DNA from: JAUVXJ01 sp034411995
GTDB taxonomy: Bacteria; Chloroflexota; Anaerolineae; UBA7937; B3-Chlor
Direction: 5' to 3'
Assembly (NCBI GenBank): GCA_034411995.1
Contig: DAOUME010000005.1
Coordinates: 1-64,000, forward strand
Length of the DNA stretch: 64,000 nucleotides
Shown: piece by piece, positions 18,359 to 27,682 of the stretch
Layout of the letters: each line of letters begins with the position of its first letter
Numbering within the stretch: the first letter of the stretch is position 1
Notes under the pieces: generated by a model
The model's input: only the letters and a program-made list of their open reading frames with translations
Told to the model about the DNA's origin: nothing
The model's database searches: none
Made by a program: the position numbers and the translations under genes

Positions 18359-18387
18359 AGTATACGAGATTTAGGCACGTCCAGCAA
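18359..18387 (-). promoter_or_regulatory. Predicted promoter of the receiver-GGDEF gene
   Basis: On the minus strand TTGCTG (18387-18382) and TATACT (18364-18359) are separated by 17 bases, just upstream of the ATG at 18340. It lies back-to-back with a plus-strand promoter, with only four bases between the two -35 boxes. Confidence 0.6.
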
Positions 18388-18390
18388 GTC

Positions 18391-18419
18391 TTGACACAGG
18401 CCGCCGGCTGGCGCATAAT
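18391..18419 (+). promoter_or_regulatory. Predicted promoter of the PPC-domain gene
   Basis: TTGACA (18391-18396) and CATAAT (18414-18419) with a 17-base spacer. It would give a leader of about 145 bases before the GTG start at 18572. It is paired divergently with the promoter of the receiver-GGDEF gene. Confidence 0.55.
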
Positions 18420-18571
18420 GGTCGACGGCCCCGATTGCTTCGCGCCCTGGACCCTCCGCGAGTGGCGGGTGAGGGCGCAGGGACCGTGGCTCGACGGCAA
18501 AGGCTCCTGTCTGAGGGTCTATACGCGCTGTGGTACTGCTGGGCCCTGGGGTTTGATAGGGAGGTGTGCGA

Positions 18572-18994
18572 GTGAAAGCGTTCGAATACAGCATCCAGAG
18601 GTTCCTGCTGGGTCGCCTGGAGAGGGGGGACGACGTCCTTGCTGGGCTGACGGACTTCTGCAGGCGCAATGGAGTGGAGGTAGGTCATATCGAAGGGCTC
18701 GGTGCCATCGAGCGCGGAGGGGTTGGCTACTACGACCACGAAGGTCGGATCTACCACGACATACGCTTCGACCAGGGGATGGAGATCGCCTCTCTCGTGG
18801 GCAACATCTCACGCAAGGACGATGAGGCCTTCCTTCATTGTCACGTCACGCTGGCCGACGGTGAAGGTCGCTGCTTTGGCGGGCATCTGTTAGAGGGGAA
18901 TGTGGCGCTCGCTTGCGAGTTCACGGTGGCGGTTCTCGAGGGCGTGGTGCCCCAGCGGACTTACGATGAGGATACGGGCCTGGCGCTGTGGTGA
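18572..18994 (+). CDS. PPC/DUF296-domain protein
   Basis: About 140 residues covering one PPC (plant/prokaryote conserved, DUF296) domain: EDVLAGLTDF-like FLLGRLERGDDVLAGL, HIEGLGAIERGGVGYYD, ISRKDDEAFLHCHVTLADGEG, FGGHLLEGNVALACEFTV. Bacterial members are trimeric; plant homologues carry AT-hook DNA-binding segments, which are absent here. The function is not established. I chose the GTG at 18572 because GGGAGG lies 7 bases upstream; a GTG two codons earlier overlaps that ribosome site. Confidence 0.88.
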   Translation: MKAFEYSIQRFLLGRLERGDDVLAGLTDFCRRNGVEVGHIEGLGAIERGGVGYYDHEGRIYHDIRFDQGMEIASLVGNISRKDDEAFLHCHVTLADGEGRCFGGHLLEGNVALACEFTVAVLEGVVPQRTYDEDTGLALW

Positions 18995-19125
18995 GACCAG
19001 GATGTCCGGCGAAACGCCGCTGGTCCGACCCTCCTGCGCGCCCCGCCATAGCGGGCGCGCGATACCCAAGGATGTGCACCGAGCACGGGGTACCCCGACG
19101 GTCGGAGACGCCGATGCTCGATTCT

Positions 19126-19938
19126 CTACCCGAGGAGGGCCAGCCCCTGGCTGAGGAGTGGCACGCTGATCAGAGCCAGGACCAGGCCGACGAGCGTCAG
19201 CGAGGCGCGGGCGATCCCTTGCCAGCGGGTTGTTGTCCCGATCTGAAGCGTCAGGGCCATAATCAAGCACAGGACGAGGAGGCAGACTGCCTCGGGGCGC
19301 CATGACCAGTAGCTGCCCCAGGCCAGATACGTCCAGACGGCGTACGTGAACGTGGAGCCGATCAGGCTCGGGAGGGCCATGCCAAGAGCCTCCCGCATGA
19401 CCTGTTCGCTCTCGCCAGGCGTCGCTCCGCCAGTCGCAGGGGCACCACTCTGGAGTGTTGCTGTCCCCAGATAGGCGATCGCGCCCCCCGCAGCGCAGAC
19501 GTAGGCGCCGGTCGCCAGGAGAGCACACAGCACATGGAGCAGGTACCAGGGGCTCTCGGCAAACGGAGAGAGCGTCAGGCTTGTCTGAGGTAGGGTCGGG
19601 CCCAGGACCAGGGCGTAGCAGTGGATGAGGAAGGCCAGGGTCACCACTATGGCCGCTGGCGTCCTGGAGGTCGTGGTCCTCTTGAGCAGGAAGCACAGCA
19701 GGACGCTGCCCCATGTCACCAGCATGGTGGCCAACCAGGGGTGCGCGATGGAGAGAGGGCCTGATCTCAGGGCGGCCCAGATCACGGTCGCGCTCTGGAG
19801 AACAGCAAAGAAGATCAGTGTGGCGCGGGATCCCCTGTCTGGTGCCCGTTCAGGTCTGCGCACTCCCCACCACTGCAGAAGAACGAGGGCGAACAACGCG
19901 AGATTGGCGCCGAGGGGAAGGATGCTCTCAGCTACCAC
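19126..19938 (-). CDS. ccsA: CcsA/CcmC-family cytochrome c assembly (haem-handling) protein
   Basis: A 270-residue polytopic membrane protein with about eight helices, partner of ResB in system II cytochrome c maturation, where it carries haem to the outer face. The WWD-type loop is present as AWGSYWSWRPEA between helices, and candidate haem-ligand histidines are in IAHPW and LIHCYAL. The usual acidic residue of the WWD motif (W-D-P) is Arg here. Its start overlaps the end of the resB gene by 11 bases, which supports coupled expression. Confidence 0.87.
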   Translation of the reverse strand: MVAESILPLGANLALFALVLLQWWGVRRPERAPDRGSRATLIFFAVLQSATVIWAALRSGPLSIAHPWLATMLVTWGSVLLCFLLKRTTTSRTPAAIVVTLAFLIHCYALVLGPTLPQTSLTLSPFAESPWYLLHVLCALLATGAYVCAAGGAIAYLGTATLQSGAPATGGATPGESEQVMREALGMALPSLIGSTFTYAVWTYLAWGSYWSWRPEAVCLLVLCLIMALTLQIGTTTRWQGIARASLTLVGLVLALISVPLLSQGLALLG

Positions 19939-21313
19939 GTAGGGCCTCCCTAATCTCGGCTACCAGGCCGTGGAACTCGCTCGTCCTGACGCCTTCGCGA
20001 TCCACGAGGGGATCCAGCAGCCGGACCTCGACCACACCCTCGTGGCTTCTGAGGGCGGCCCATACATGCTGGGGTCGAAAGAAGACGGCCATGGAGGTGC
20101 TGGCCAGAAGTACGGCCGCGCCCACGCTCATCAGGGCGATGGTGGGATCGCTGCTGAAGCCCAGCACCGCATACTGTCCCCAGTCGATGGTGTACGAGCC
20201 GCCTTCGATCTCCAGTGTTCCGGAACTGCTCAGATGGTCACTGAACACCAGTTCGGTTGTGCCCCCGTGATAGGCCTGGACGAGCAGACTGGGAGACGCT
20301 CGCTTCTCGGTGGCAGTATCAGGCTGAAACACAACCCTGAGCAACAAGTTTCGATCGGGGACGGACAGATATCCCTCGGTCTCTTCTTCGCTCAGCAACA
20401 GGTTGGCCTTGTCGAGGAGGGTGCCGGACGGTGCCAGGGTCTGCATTCGCAGCGCAGCGCCCTGGGTATCGGCCGCCTGGATGGAGACGAGCGGACCGTG
20501 GGATAGCTGATACAGGGACGCACCGTTGTACCACAAGGGCCTGGCTGGGGACACGCGACCCCTGGCCACTTCGCTGCCGTTCTCAAGTACAGTCACGTCC
20601 GCCTCGTAGGATCTGGCCTCACCATTGGGATAGAGGTCCGCCTGGAAGCGGTCCAGGCGGATGCTCAGGGATGGGGCGTATTGAAGCTGGTGTTCCTGAC
20701 CAGGTGCTAGCGCTATGCCTGCCTCTCTGTGAGCCAGCCGTGGACTGAGGAGCACGCTGACGATGATGACGATCAGAGCGAAGCTTGCCAGCACGATGAT
20801 CCACTCCGCGAAAGCCAGGCGTTCCGCTGTGAGGTAGGAGTCTGCGCCTTGCTCCTGAACAGAGACTCTGTATCGGCGATGTTCCAGGAGTTCTGCCAGC
20901 CTGGCCAGGGTGGAACCCTGCCCCGCCACCAGGCGGAAGCGACCAGCCTGAGGTACGGGAGCGAAAGAGAGCACGAGGTCCTCAAGGGTGGGGTGATGCC
21001 TCCGGCGGGCCGCTTCCAGTCGGTCGAGAGTGCCCAGCACGAGGTTGACCATCAGCAGCGCCAGAGGAGTGGTGAACCAGAACGACTCACGTATGGAGAA
21101 GAGCCCCAGGCTGATGAGGGGATCAGCCCACTGCAGGTAGCGAGCCTGGATGTCTGCGCGCCAGCGCGCAAGCCCGGAGGGATCAGACGACAGGCCGGGT
21201 GATCGTTGTGGAAGGACTACACCGCAGGAGAGTGCGAGTATGAGCACCAACAGTAGCGCCAGGGTAGCTCTGCGGGAGCCGAGAGTGCGCCAGCATAGGT
21301 CCAAGATGTCCAT
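19928..21313 (-). CDS. resB: ResB/Ccs1-like cytochrome c biogenesis protein
   Basis: About 461 residues with the ResB topology. Three N-terminal helices (TLALLLVLILALSCGVVLP, ESFWFTTPLALLMVNLVLG, IIVLASFALIVIIVSVLL) are followed by a large external domain and a C-terminal helix (DPTIALMSVGAAVLLASTSMAVFF). It holds apocytochrome while CcsA supplies haem. Start taken at MDILDLCWRTLGSRRATL; a longer frame adds 27 residues of low plausibility. It forms a two-gene operon with ccsA. Confidence 0.88.
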   Translation of the reverse strand: MDILDLCWRTLGSRRATLALLLVLILALSCGVVLPQRSPGLSSDPSGLARWRADIQARYLQWADPLISLGLFSIRESFWFTTPLALLMVNLVLGTLDRLEAARRRHHPTLEDLVLSFAPVPQAGRFRLVAGQGSTLARLAELLEHRRYRVSVQEQGADSYLTAERLAFAEWIIVLASFALIVIIVSVLLSPRLAHREAGIALAPGQEHQLQYAPSLSIRLDRFQADLYPNGEARSYEADVTVLENGSEVARGRVSPARPLWYNGASLYQLSHGPLVSIQAADTQGAALRMQTLAPSGTLLDKANLLLSEEETEGYLSVPDRNLLLRVVFQPDTATEKRASPSLLVQAYHGGTTELVFSDHLSSSGTLEIEGGSYTIDWGQYAVLGFSSDPTIALMSVGAAVLLASTSMAVFFRPQHVWAALRSHEGVVEVRLLDPLVDREGVRTSEFHGLVAEIREALRGS

Positions 21314-21394
21314 TCGCAAGAGCACCGCGTGTGAGGCGTTTGCCGCAGCGGAATGCAGAGTCCAGAGATGACGATCTGCGAGGGCGACCGGCAA

Positions 21395-21721
21395 ATCATA
21401 CTATGGCCTTAGTTCCTTGTCAAACACTGGCGGCGCAGGATGGAGGCACCGGGGTCCTGGCAGCCCTTTGTGGGGCCTCCTCCAACCCCTCAGTCCCAAC
21501 GCTTCGACCGTTGGAGAGGACCTGCGACCTACCTTTGGGGTGGCTCGGGGGGTGGCTCCCGGCCGCTACTGCAGGCGGGGGTGTTCGCGAGGCTGGAGCA
21601 GGGGACAGAAGCTGTCCGGGAGTGGCTGATTGGGCGCGCGAGAACGGCCGCCTACTCGTCCTCTGGTCGAGTTCAGGGTTACCGCGGCTCAGACTCGGCC
21701 GGTCCACACGTCTGTCTGGAG
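21395..21721. other. Intergenic region without a recognisable gene
   Basis: About 330 bases between the resB upstream side and the psuK-like stop. It is GC-rich; open frames here have no family-like content and overlap each other. I see no tRNA, terminator or repeat that also occurs elsewhere in the window. Confidence 0.5.
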
Positions 21722-22654
21722 CTAGATGACCAATTGCTCGTAGAGCCTCTCCAGGCTCAGCTCGGGGCATACGGTGTGAGTGCTGGTCAGGGTGAGGGAG
21801 GCGGCTGAGACTCCCAATCGTACCGCTTCACTCACTGAGAAGCCGTTCACGAGGCCGAATACCAGAGCCCCAGTCAAGGCGTCCCCTCCTCCTGTGGGGT
21901 CCTCCACCTCTATGCTGATGGCCGGTACGTGGCCGCTTTCCTCGGACGTGGCGTAGGCGAGGCCCTTTTCTGCCAGAGTGATGACGGCGGTGTCGACTCC
22001 CATGGAGACCAGATGCTGTGCTGCGGCGGTGGCGGAGAGACTGTCAGAGGAGCGACGACCGCAGAGGATCTCGGCTTCGTCCTCGTTGGGGACGACCAAG
22101 AAGAGGCGGGAGAGGTACGGGCTGATACGTGGTGCCAGAGCCACGGAGACAGGATCCACGCACAGAGGAACCTTCCATCTGGTGGCGTTGGAGACGATGG
22201 ATTTTATCGCAGCAGGGCTGAGATTAGCGTCCACCACCACCATGCTGGCCCCCTTGATCCACTTCCGATGCGCGTAGATATACTGGGGGGTAATCAGTTT
22301 CATGATGTGCATATCGTCAATGGAGAGAACGGGATGCCCGTTCTCGTCGACGACTGCCAGGTAGCTTGCGGAAGGATAGGCGGAGGAGACGATCACGCCG
22401 CTGACATCGACACCGCCTGCCCTGGTCGTGTCCAGGATGTGCTTGCCTGCTGAATCAGTACCGACAGCGGAGAGCAGGGTGGTGGGGATCCCCAGTCGCG
22501 CCAGGTTCTCTGCCACATTGCGGCCTACGCCGCCGGGGCTCACCCGTATGTACCCGGGGTTCGAAGTGCCTTCCACGAGGGGGGTCTTGGGGCGACCCTT
22601 CGTATCCAGGGTCGCCGCGCCGATGACCACGACACTGGGTTGATTCATGCTCAT
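21722..22654 (-). CDS. PfkB-family kinase, probable pseudouridine kinase
   Basis: A ribokinase-fold sugar kinase of about 310 residues. The N-terminus VVVIGAATLDTKGRPKTPL, followed by GTSNPGYIRVSPGGVGRNVAENLARLG, matches the pseudouridine kinase (PsuK) subgroup. The catalytic motif is DPTGGGDALTGALVFGL, with Gly where DTTGAGD is usual. Expected reaction is phosphorylation of pseudouridine to its 5'-phosphate, but the pseudouridine-5'-phosphate glycosidase partner (PsuG) is not adjacent. Starts at 22654 or 22648 are both possible behind GGGGGAGAG. Confidence 0.85.
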   Translation of the reverse strand: MSMNQPSVVVIGAATLDTKGRPKTPLVEGTSNPGYIRVSPGGVGRNVAENLARLGIPTTLLSAVGTDSAGKHILDTTRAGGVDVSGVIVSSAYPSASYLAVVDENGHPVLSIDDMHIMKLITPQYIYAHRKWIKGASMVVVDANLSPAAIKSIVSNATRWKVPLCVDPVSVALAPRISPYLSRLFLVVPNEDEAEILCGRRSSDSLSATAAAQHLVSMGVDTAVITLAEKGLAYATSEESGHVPAISIEVEDPTGGGDALTGALVFGLVNGFSVSEAVRLGVSAASLTLTSTHTVCPELSLERLYEQLVI

Positions 22655-22799
22655 CTCTCCCCCACAGAGAGGTTCAGCAACACCTGACAAGGGGTGCGAT
22701 TCCTCTCAGCTCTGTAAGGCACAAGCGCTATCCGCCACGATCACGGCCTTGTCTCGTATTCGACGTGCGCGAGGCAAACCATGTTTTCTCTGCCCTGGG

Positions 22800-23612
22800 C
22801 TACTCGGTGGGCGACGCCGTCTGCGCTTTTCGAAGCAGGAAGCTGCGGCGAAGAGCGACTAAGCGCCTTATGCTGGCTGGAAGCCTGCGTTCCAGCACTC
22901 GATCAGCCGACACCGAGAGGCTGGATGGGAACGGCAGAATAACGGTCGAGTTCTCTTTGACAATGTCGAGGCCGCTCGACCTGAACAGGGCCAGAAGCTT
23001 GCTGCGCCTTGGAAACCTGTGAGGCCCTTCACTGTGGTGGATGTTCAGTATCGCCGAGATCCAGTGAGCGGGTTCCCAGAGCAAGTTAGGACAGGTGAGA
23101 ATCATCCATTGGCCGGGCTTCAACACGCGAGCCAGTTCATTGATGAACGTGGCTCGCTCCCAGATATGCTCGATAGTCTCGTAGCTGAGCACCAGGTCGA
23201 ACGTATCATCGTGGAAGGGGAGTGGGAAGTGATCGATCAAGTGGGCATCGAAGTCCACTCCAGCGGCCGACAACCTCGAGGAGGCAGTGGACAGCATCCG
23301 CGACGAGAAATCGACGATGGAGACCTTGCGCACGAACCCGTGCTTGGCCCAGAAGACGCTTCCGAAGCCGGTTCGAGTCTGGATGTCGAGGGTGAGGTTG
23401 TCCCGACTGATCAGGTCCCGGGCCAACTCGAGAGAGTCCGTGAACCGTCGGGCATAAGAGTAGGTCTCCTGGTTGACAGCGTCGTACTCCGTGACCGAGT
23501 CCCAAAACCGCCCAACATCCTGCAGAGACCAGCTCCGCCGGGTCACGTAGCGCCATTCCTGGATCGCGCGACGCGGTGATCCCCTGAGCGACATACCGTG
23601 ACGTTGGTTCAC
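22800..23612 (-). CDS. Class I SAM-dependent methyltransferase
   Basis: A 270-residue protein with a methyltransferase core: LTLDIQTRTGFGSVFWAKHG (degenerate motif I), VSIVDFSSRMLSTA (motif II), FDLVLSYETIEHIWERATF and LARVLKPGQWMILTCPN. The IEHI...L.P.G pattern is the UbiE/type-11 subgroup. Motif I lacks the usual GxGxG glycine spacing. Substrate unknown; the C-terminus is basic. A 266-base gap (23613-23878) separates it from the next gene and contains nothing I recognise. Confidence 0.78.
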   Translation of the reverse strand: MNQRHGMSLRGSPRRAIQEWRYVTRRSWSLQDVGRFWDSVTEYDAVNQETYSYARRFTDSLELARDLISRDNLTLDIQTRTGFGSVFWAKHGFVRKVSIVDFSSRMLSTASSRLSAAGVDFDAHLIDHFPLPFHDDTFDLVLSYETIEHIWERATFINELARVLKPGQWMILTCPNLLWEPAHWISAILNIHHSEGPHRFPRRSKLLALFRSSGLDIVKENSTVILPFPSSLSVSADRVLERRLPASIRRLVALRRSFLLRKAQTASPTE

Positions 23613-23878
23613 TGTGGGCCACCCTCTGGATTCTACTCGACGGCATCAAGGTACCGGAAGCAATGCTGATGGCGGTCTAGCCGCCGGTCGCACCGGGAAT
23701 CAGAACAGCATCGCACCAGAGACGTAAGTCCGCTGAGACCACACACAGGGATACAGGAGCGCGGCACCCTCATGTCAGCCCCAACACGCCCTTGAGCGCC
23801 TCTTTGTTTCTTCGCTCCCCGGCGTCGGTAGCCGACTGCCCCCGTTCGTGCACATTCTAGCCGCATGCTGAGCGGGGG

Positions 23879-24274
23879 TCAAATGACGACCAGGTCTTCC
23901 TCGGTCACACCCTCCGCGTGAATGCGGAAGGCCCTGACTTGTGCCTCGGCCGGGTCAGCCAGGGAGATGAGGATGTAGGAAACCTCGGGATAGTAGGCCT
24001 GCTCCATGTCCCTGGCAGAGAGAGTCGCAGGCGAGGAGGGGTGGGAATGGTAGATGCCCAGGAAATCCAGCCCTCTGTTCTCGATGTCCTTGAAGGCCCG
24101 GAACTGCTGGTCGGGATCAAGCTTGTAGGATGTCGGGCTGCGGTCGGCGTTCCGGATCCTGTAGATCCTCAGCACACGGCCGTTTCTGCCGGCGAGGAGC
24201 CCACACGCTTCCCGAGGTGCTTCGTCCCGCGCGTGGGAGATCATCTCGGAGAGGTGCTTTCTCTCGATCTGCAT
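23879..24274 (-). CDS. JAMM/MPN metalloprotease-like protein (M67 family)
   Basis: A 131-residue Mov34/JAB1 domain. The zinc-binding JAMM motif is complete: Glu in REACGLLAG, then GIYHSHPSSPATLSARDMEQA (H-x-H-x10-D). Bacterial relatives remove C-terminal extensions from sulfur-carrier proteins or act on ubiquitin-like modifiers. No ThiS/MoaD-like or E1-like gene is adjacent, so substrate is open. It is upstream of cdd on the same strand with an 89-base gap. Confidence 0.9.
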   Translation of the reverse strand: MQIERKHLSEMISHARDEAPREACGLLAGRNGRVLRIYRIRNADRSPTSYKLDPDQQFRAFKDIENRGLDFLGIYHSHPSSPATLSARDMEQAYYPEVSYILISLADPAEAQVRAFRIHAEGVTEEDLVVI

Positions 24275-24363
24275 GGCTACCCTCGTCGATCCTAGTTCTT
24301 CTCCGGTGTCCGATTCCCTGCCAGCACCGCGGGTATTGCTCCTGATCTGGCGGTCGGATAGAG

Positions 24364-24795
24364 CTAATGGGTGTCTTGCCGGTCGTCCAAGCGAGCCTGG
24401 GGCAGGGAGGCGGGCGTGAACGCCGCTGGCAGCAGATCTCTGACAGTGAGCACCGTCCGGGCAGTCCCCAGGTCTGCCAGGACAACTCTGGTGTCCAGGC
24501 CGAACTCAGCCAACACCTGGCGGCACGCGCCGCAGGGAGAGGCCATGGACTCGGTGACCACGGCTATCATCTCGATGTCGTGCTCCCCTTCGCACACGGC
24601 CTTGAACGTGGCGACTCGCTCTGCACAGATGCTGAGACCATACGATGCGTTCTCCACGTTGCAGCCGGTGTACACGCGCCCTGACGCTGTACGGAGCGCT
24701 GCGCCCACGCGGAACCGTGAGTACGGTGCGTAGGCTTTGGCGCGCGCCTTCGTACCCAGGGCGATCAGCTCCTCAACCGGGTCAGGGCTATCCAT
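24364..24795 (-). CDS. cdd: Cytidine deaminase
   Basis: Deaminates cytidine and deoxycytidine to uridine forms in pyrimidine salvage. The 143-residue product has the zinc/catalytic motifs CAERVA (with upstream NVENASYGLSICAE) and PCGACRQVLAEF, and substrate motif RVGAAL. It is the normal homotetrameric length. Its start overlaps the stop of the CorC/HlyC-like gene by 8 bases, so the two are translationally linked. Confidence 0.96.
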   Translation of the reverse strand: MDSPDPVEELIALGTKARAKAYAPYSRFRVGAALRTASGRVYTGCNVENASYGLSICAERVATFKAVCEGEHDIEMIAVVTESMASPCGACRQVLAEFGLDTRVVLADLGTARTVLTVRDLLPAAFTPASLPQARLDDRQDTH

Positions 24796-26014
24796 CTTTG
24801 ACGACTCTCACTTTCTTGATGCGGCGTCTGTGGAGGGACAGGACGGTGATCCGCACTCCATCGAGCTCGACCTCGTCACCCACCTTGGGCACGCCTCCCA
24901 GCGAGGAGTAGATGAGCCCCCCCAGGGTATCACTGTCCTCGGTGGGCAGGTCTATATGCAGCAGGCTGTTCACGTCGTCGAGGTCGATGCGCGCATTGAA
25001 TACGGCCTCCCTGTCGCTCACCATCTCGCAGAAAGGTTCCACTGTGTCGTACTCGTCCTCGATCTCACCCACGATCTCCTCGAGGGCATCCTCCACGGTT
25101 ACTAACCCAGCGATGCCGCCGTACTCGTCGACGACGATGGCGATCTGAATCCGTTCACGCTGTAACTCCCTGAGAACCTCTCCCACCTTGTTCGTCTCCG
25201 GGACGAAATGAGCAGGACGGAGAAGGTCTCGTAGTCCGTGCCGCGAACCGCCGTTGTCTTTGAAGTGAGCCAACAGGTCCTTCGCGTTCAGGATGCCCAG
25301 GATGTTCTCTATGGTGCCCTCGTAAACGGGGATACGAGAGTAGCCGGTCTTCACAATGACATCAAGGGCCTCTTCAATCGAAGCGTCCGCCTCCAGCGCC
25401 ACGATGTCGATGCGCGGCACCATGATCTCTCGGGCCAGAGTAGCATTGAACTCGCAGACGCTGGCGATCATCTCCCGCTCGTCTTCTTCTATGTAGCCTT
25501 CTTCCTCGCCAGCATCGATGAACAAGCGTAGCTCCTCTTCCATCTCGGCGGCGTCTTTGGGAGCCTCGTCGGCTTCGGAGTCACCTACCAGGACGTTGGT
25601 GATCGCTCGCAACGAGCGCGCGAACGGGTAGAGCAGGAGACTCAGCCAGCGGATGGGAGCGGCCAGCAACAGAACTGCTTTCTCAGCGTCCCGCATGGCC
25701 CAGGTGCGGGGAAGAAGCCTGCAGAGAATCAGCACGAAGAGGATGAGAGAAGAGATGGCGACCACGATACCCCATTGAGGTGCGTAGCTGAGGCTCAGGA
25801 TCGTGGTCAGGCACGCGGCAACGATCAAGGCCGCATTCTTGAGGATCAGCAGGGCAGAGAGGTGCCACTCTTCACGCTCGAGAATGGCGTCGGCACGATC
25901 CGCCCCTCTGATCTCCTCTTTAGCCATCCTCTTCACACGAAAGGGATTGGCCAATGTCACCGCTGCCTCCGCCGCGGAGGCAAAGGCGGTAAGAAGCAGC
26001 GACAGGCCGATCAA
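24788..26014 (-). CDS. CorC/HlyC-family (CNNM, CBS-pair) membrane protein
   Basis: A DUF21 transmembrane domain (residues about 1-130) precedes a CBS-domain pair (IMVPRIDIVALEADASIEEAL to LREL...VVDEYGGIAGLVTVEDALEEIVGEI) and a C-terminal CorC_HlyC domain (ARIDLDDVNSLL...). This family takes part in Mg2+/Co2+ efflux; older hemolysin annotations are historical. The 408-residue frame starts at TTG and its first helix looks a little short. An upstream in-frame CTG (26044), correctly spaced from GGGGGG, would add DAESSIALS and may be the true start. Confidence 0.92.
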   Translation of the reverse strand: MIGLSLLLTAFASAAEAAVTLANPFRVKRMAKEEIRGADRADAILEREEWHLSALLILKNAALIVAACLTTILSLSYAPQWGIVVAISSLILFVLILCRLLPRTWAMRDAEKAVLLLAAPIRWLSLLLYPFARSLRAITNVLVGDSEADEAPKDAAEMEEELRLFIDAGEEEGYIEEDEREMIASVCEFNATLAREIMVPRIDIVALEADASIEEALDVIVKTGYSRIPVYEGTIENILGILNAKDLLAHFKDNGGSRHGLRDLLRPAHFVPETNKVGEVLRELQRERIQIAIVVDEYGGIAGLVTVEDALEEIVGEIEDEYDTVEPFCEMVSDREAVFNARIDLDDVNSLLHIDLPTEDSDTLGGLIYSSLGGVPKVGDEVELDGVRITVLSLHRRRIKKVRVVKDG

Positions 26015-26066
26015 GGACAGTGCTATGGAACTCTCGGCGTCCAGTTGCGACCCCCCTTTCAGGAAG

Positions 26067-27410
26067 CTAGGCTTGGCTACCCGTTCTCTCGCGGAGCATC
26101 TTCATCTTCTGTTCCTTGGCCGCCGCAGAGAGCTGGATTTCGTTCTCAGTGATGTCATAGGGCGCCGGGCCCATGATGATCCTATCCGGGGCAAGATCGT
26201 CACGCAGCATGACTGCGGGGCCCACAATGCTGTGCGGTCCCACCTTTACCCCTGGCATGAGGGTTGCGTTGCAGCCGGTCTTGCAATCTGGCCCCATGAT
26301 CACCCCAAACTTGTCAGTACCCGAGGAGACCTCTTCTCCCTTGACGTTGACCGGGACCTCACTTTCGTCAAAACGGTAGTTGGCGGTGATGGTGCCGGCT
26401 CCCAGAGAGCAGTTGTCCGAGATGATCGAGTCACCCACATAGGACATGTGGATCCAGCAGTTTCTCCCGATCAGAGAGTGCTTGATCTCCGAGGAGAAGC
26501 CCACTACCGAATCGGCGCCGATGGAGGAATGGTTCCAGATGAGTGCGTTGTTGCCGATGACGCTATTGCGGCCGATATAGGCGGGTCCGCGGACCACAGC
26601 GTTCTCGAAAACCCTGACGCCTTCCTCGATGATCACGTTGCCGTCTATGATCGCTCTGTCCGAGATGTGGGCTTGTCCGCTGATGCGTGGTTCGGTGACT
26701 AACCTGCTCATCAGATGCTCGTTGATGGCCAGGAGGTCCCATGGATACTTGAAGGACTCAAAGACGCCATCGTAAGAAACGAACTCCACGTTGCCTTCGT
26801 CGATCAGACCCTGGTAGGCCGTCTCTAGCTGGTAGTTGGTGAGGGGAGTGCGGTCTATGTACTCGAAGATGAGCCTGGAGAAGAAATAGACCCCCACAAC
26901 CACGATGTTGCTGGGCTCCTGACCTACGGGCGGCTTCTCGACGACGGCTGTGACCCTGTCGTCCTGGAACTCGAAGACGCCGAACCTCCAGGGTTTGTCC
27001 ATCTCCCTGCCCACCAGGACCAGGTCGCTGCCGGACTTCCTGGCCCTGTCGACGACGTCTCCCAGCAGGCGAGGCTCGAAGATGTCATTACCGTTGAGCA
27101 TGAAGAACCGGTCTTTCAGAAGGTGTTCCGCCGCCTGGAGGGCGTTGGCCATGCCTAAAGGCTTCTCCTGTATGACATACTGTATCTTCGTCCCGAAGGA
27201 CCCTCCGTCGCCGAAGTAGTCCCGGATAGTCTGCGATTCAGGCCCGGTGACGATGATCAGATCCTCGATGCCGGCCTGCCGGAGGTTGTCGATCACGTAC
27301 TGGAGCAAGGGCTTTCCCAGCAACTCGAACATCGGTTTGGGCCTATCTGTGCTCAAGGGAAAAGCTCGCTCGCCCGCACCGCCAGAGAGTAGTACAGCCT
27401 GAATACTCAC
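26067..27410 (-). CDS. Sugar-1-phosphate nucleotidylyltransferase, GlmU-like bifunctional architecture
   Basis: A 447-residue protein: nucleotidyltransferase domain at about 1-230 (LLSGGAGERAFPLSTDRPKPM, VTGPESQTI, MLNGNDIF, VVEKPP) followed by a left-handed beta-helix of hexapeptide repeats (AHISDRAIIDGNVIIEEGV...). The N-terminal signature has ERAFPL instead of TRLxPL. It resembles archaeal/Chloroflexi GlmU-type enzymes that make UDP-GlcNAc or other NDP-sugars and may also acetylate. Which sugar is used cannot be told. It heads no clear operon; tRNA-Gln lies upstream. Confidence 0.86.
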   Translation of the reverse strand: MSIQAVLLSGGAGERAFPLSTDRPKPMFELLGKPLLQYVIDNLRQAGIEDLIIVTGPESQTIRDYFGDGGSFGTKIQYVIQEKPLGMANALQAAEHLLKDRFFMLNGNDIFEPRLLGDVVDRARKSGSDLVLVGREMDKPWRFGVFEFQDDRVTAVVEKPPVGQEPSNIVVVGVYFFSRLIFEYIDRTPLTNYQLETAYQGLIDEGNVEFVSYDGVFESFKYPWDLLAINEHLMSRLVTEPRISGQAHISDRAIIDGNVIIEEGVRVFENAVVRGPAYIGRNSVIGNNALIWNHSSIGADSVVGFSSEIKHSLIGRNCWIHMSYVGDSIISDNCSLGAGTITANYRFDESEVPVNVKGEEVSSGTDKFGVIMGPDCKTGCNATLMPGVKVGPHSIVGPAVMLRDDLAPDRIIMGPAPYDITENEIQLSAAAKEQKMKMLRERTGSQA

Positions 27411-27547
27411 GGTACCTCCACCAAGTAGAAAAAAGCCAAGATCACCTCGCTGTGAGATGGCACGAGTGGTGATCCCGGCTCGGGCCCGCCATGCGGCGGC
27501 AACTGATGAATCCCCTTACTAGAGGGTTCCTCGTCCATGACGCTCCG

Positions 27548-27568
27548 TACTACGAGATCCTCGTAGTA
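27548..27568. promoter_or_regulatory. Inverted repeat between tRNA-Gln and nucleotidyltransferase gene
   Basis: TACTACGAG and CTCGTAGTA are perfect 9-base arms around ATC. It lies just downstream of the 3' end of tRNA-Gln, so it may be its transcript-end hairpin; no T-tract follows on the minus strand. Confidence 0.45.
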
Positions 27569-27593
27569 TGGGCTGCATACCTCCTGAAGTAGG

Positions 27594-27665
<72 letters not shown>

Positions 27666-27682
27666 GCGTTCGCCTTTCATTC

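Noticed and set aside
21395..21721. T-box leader suggested by GGGTTACCGCGG
   Set aside because: The motif is on the plus strand, facing the 3' end of a minus-strand gene; no specifier stem or downstream gene fits.
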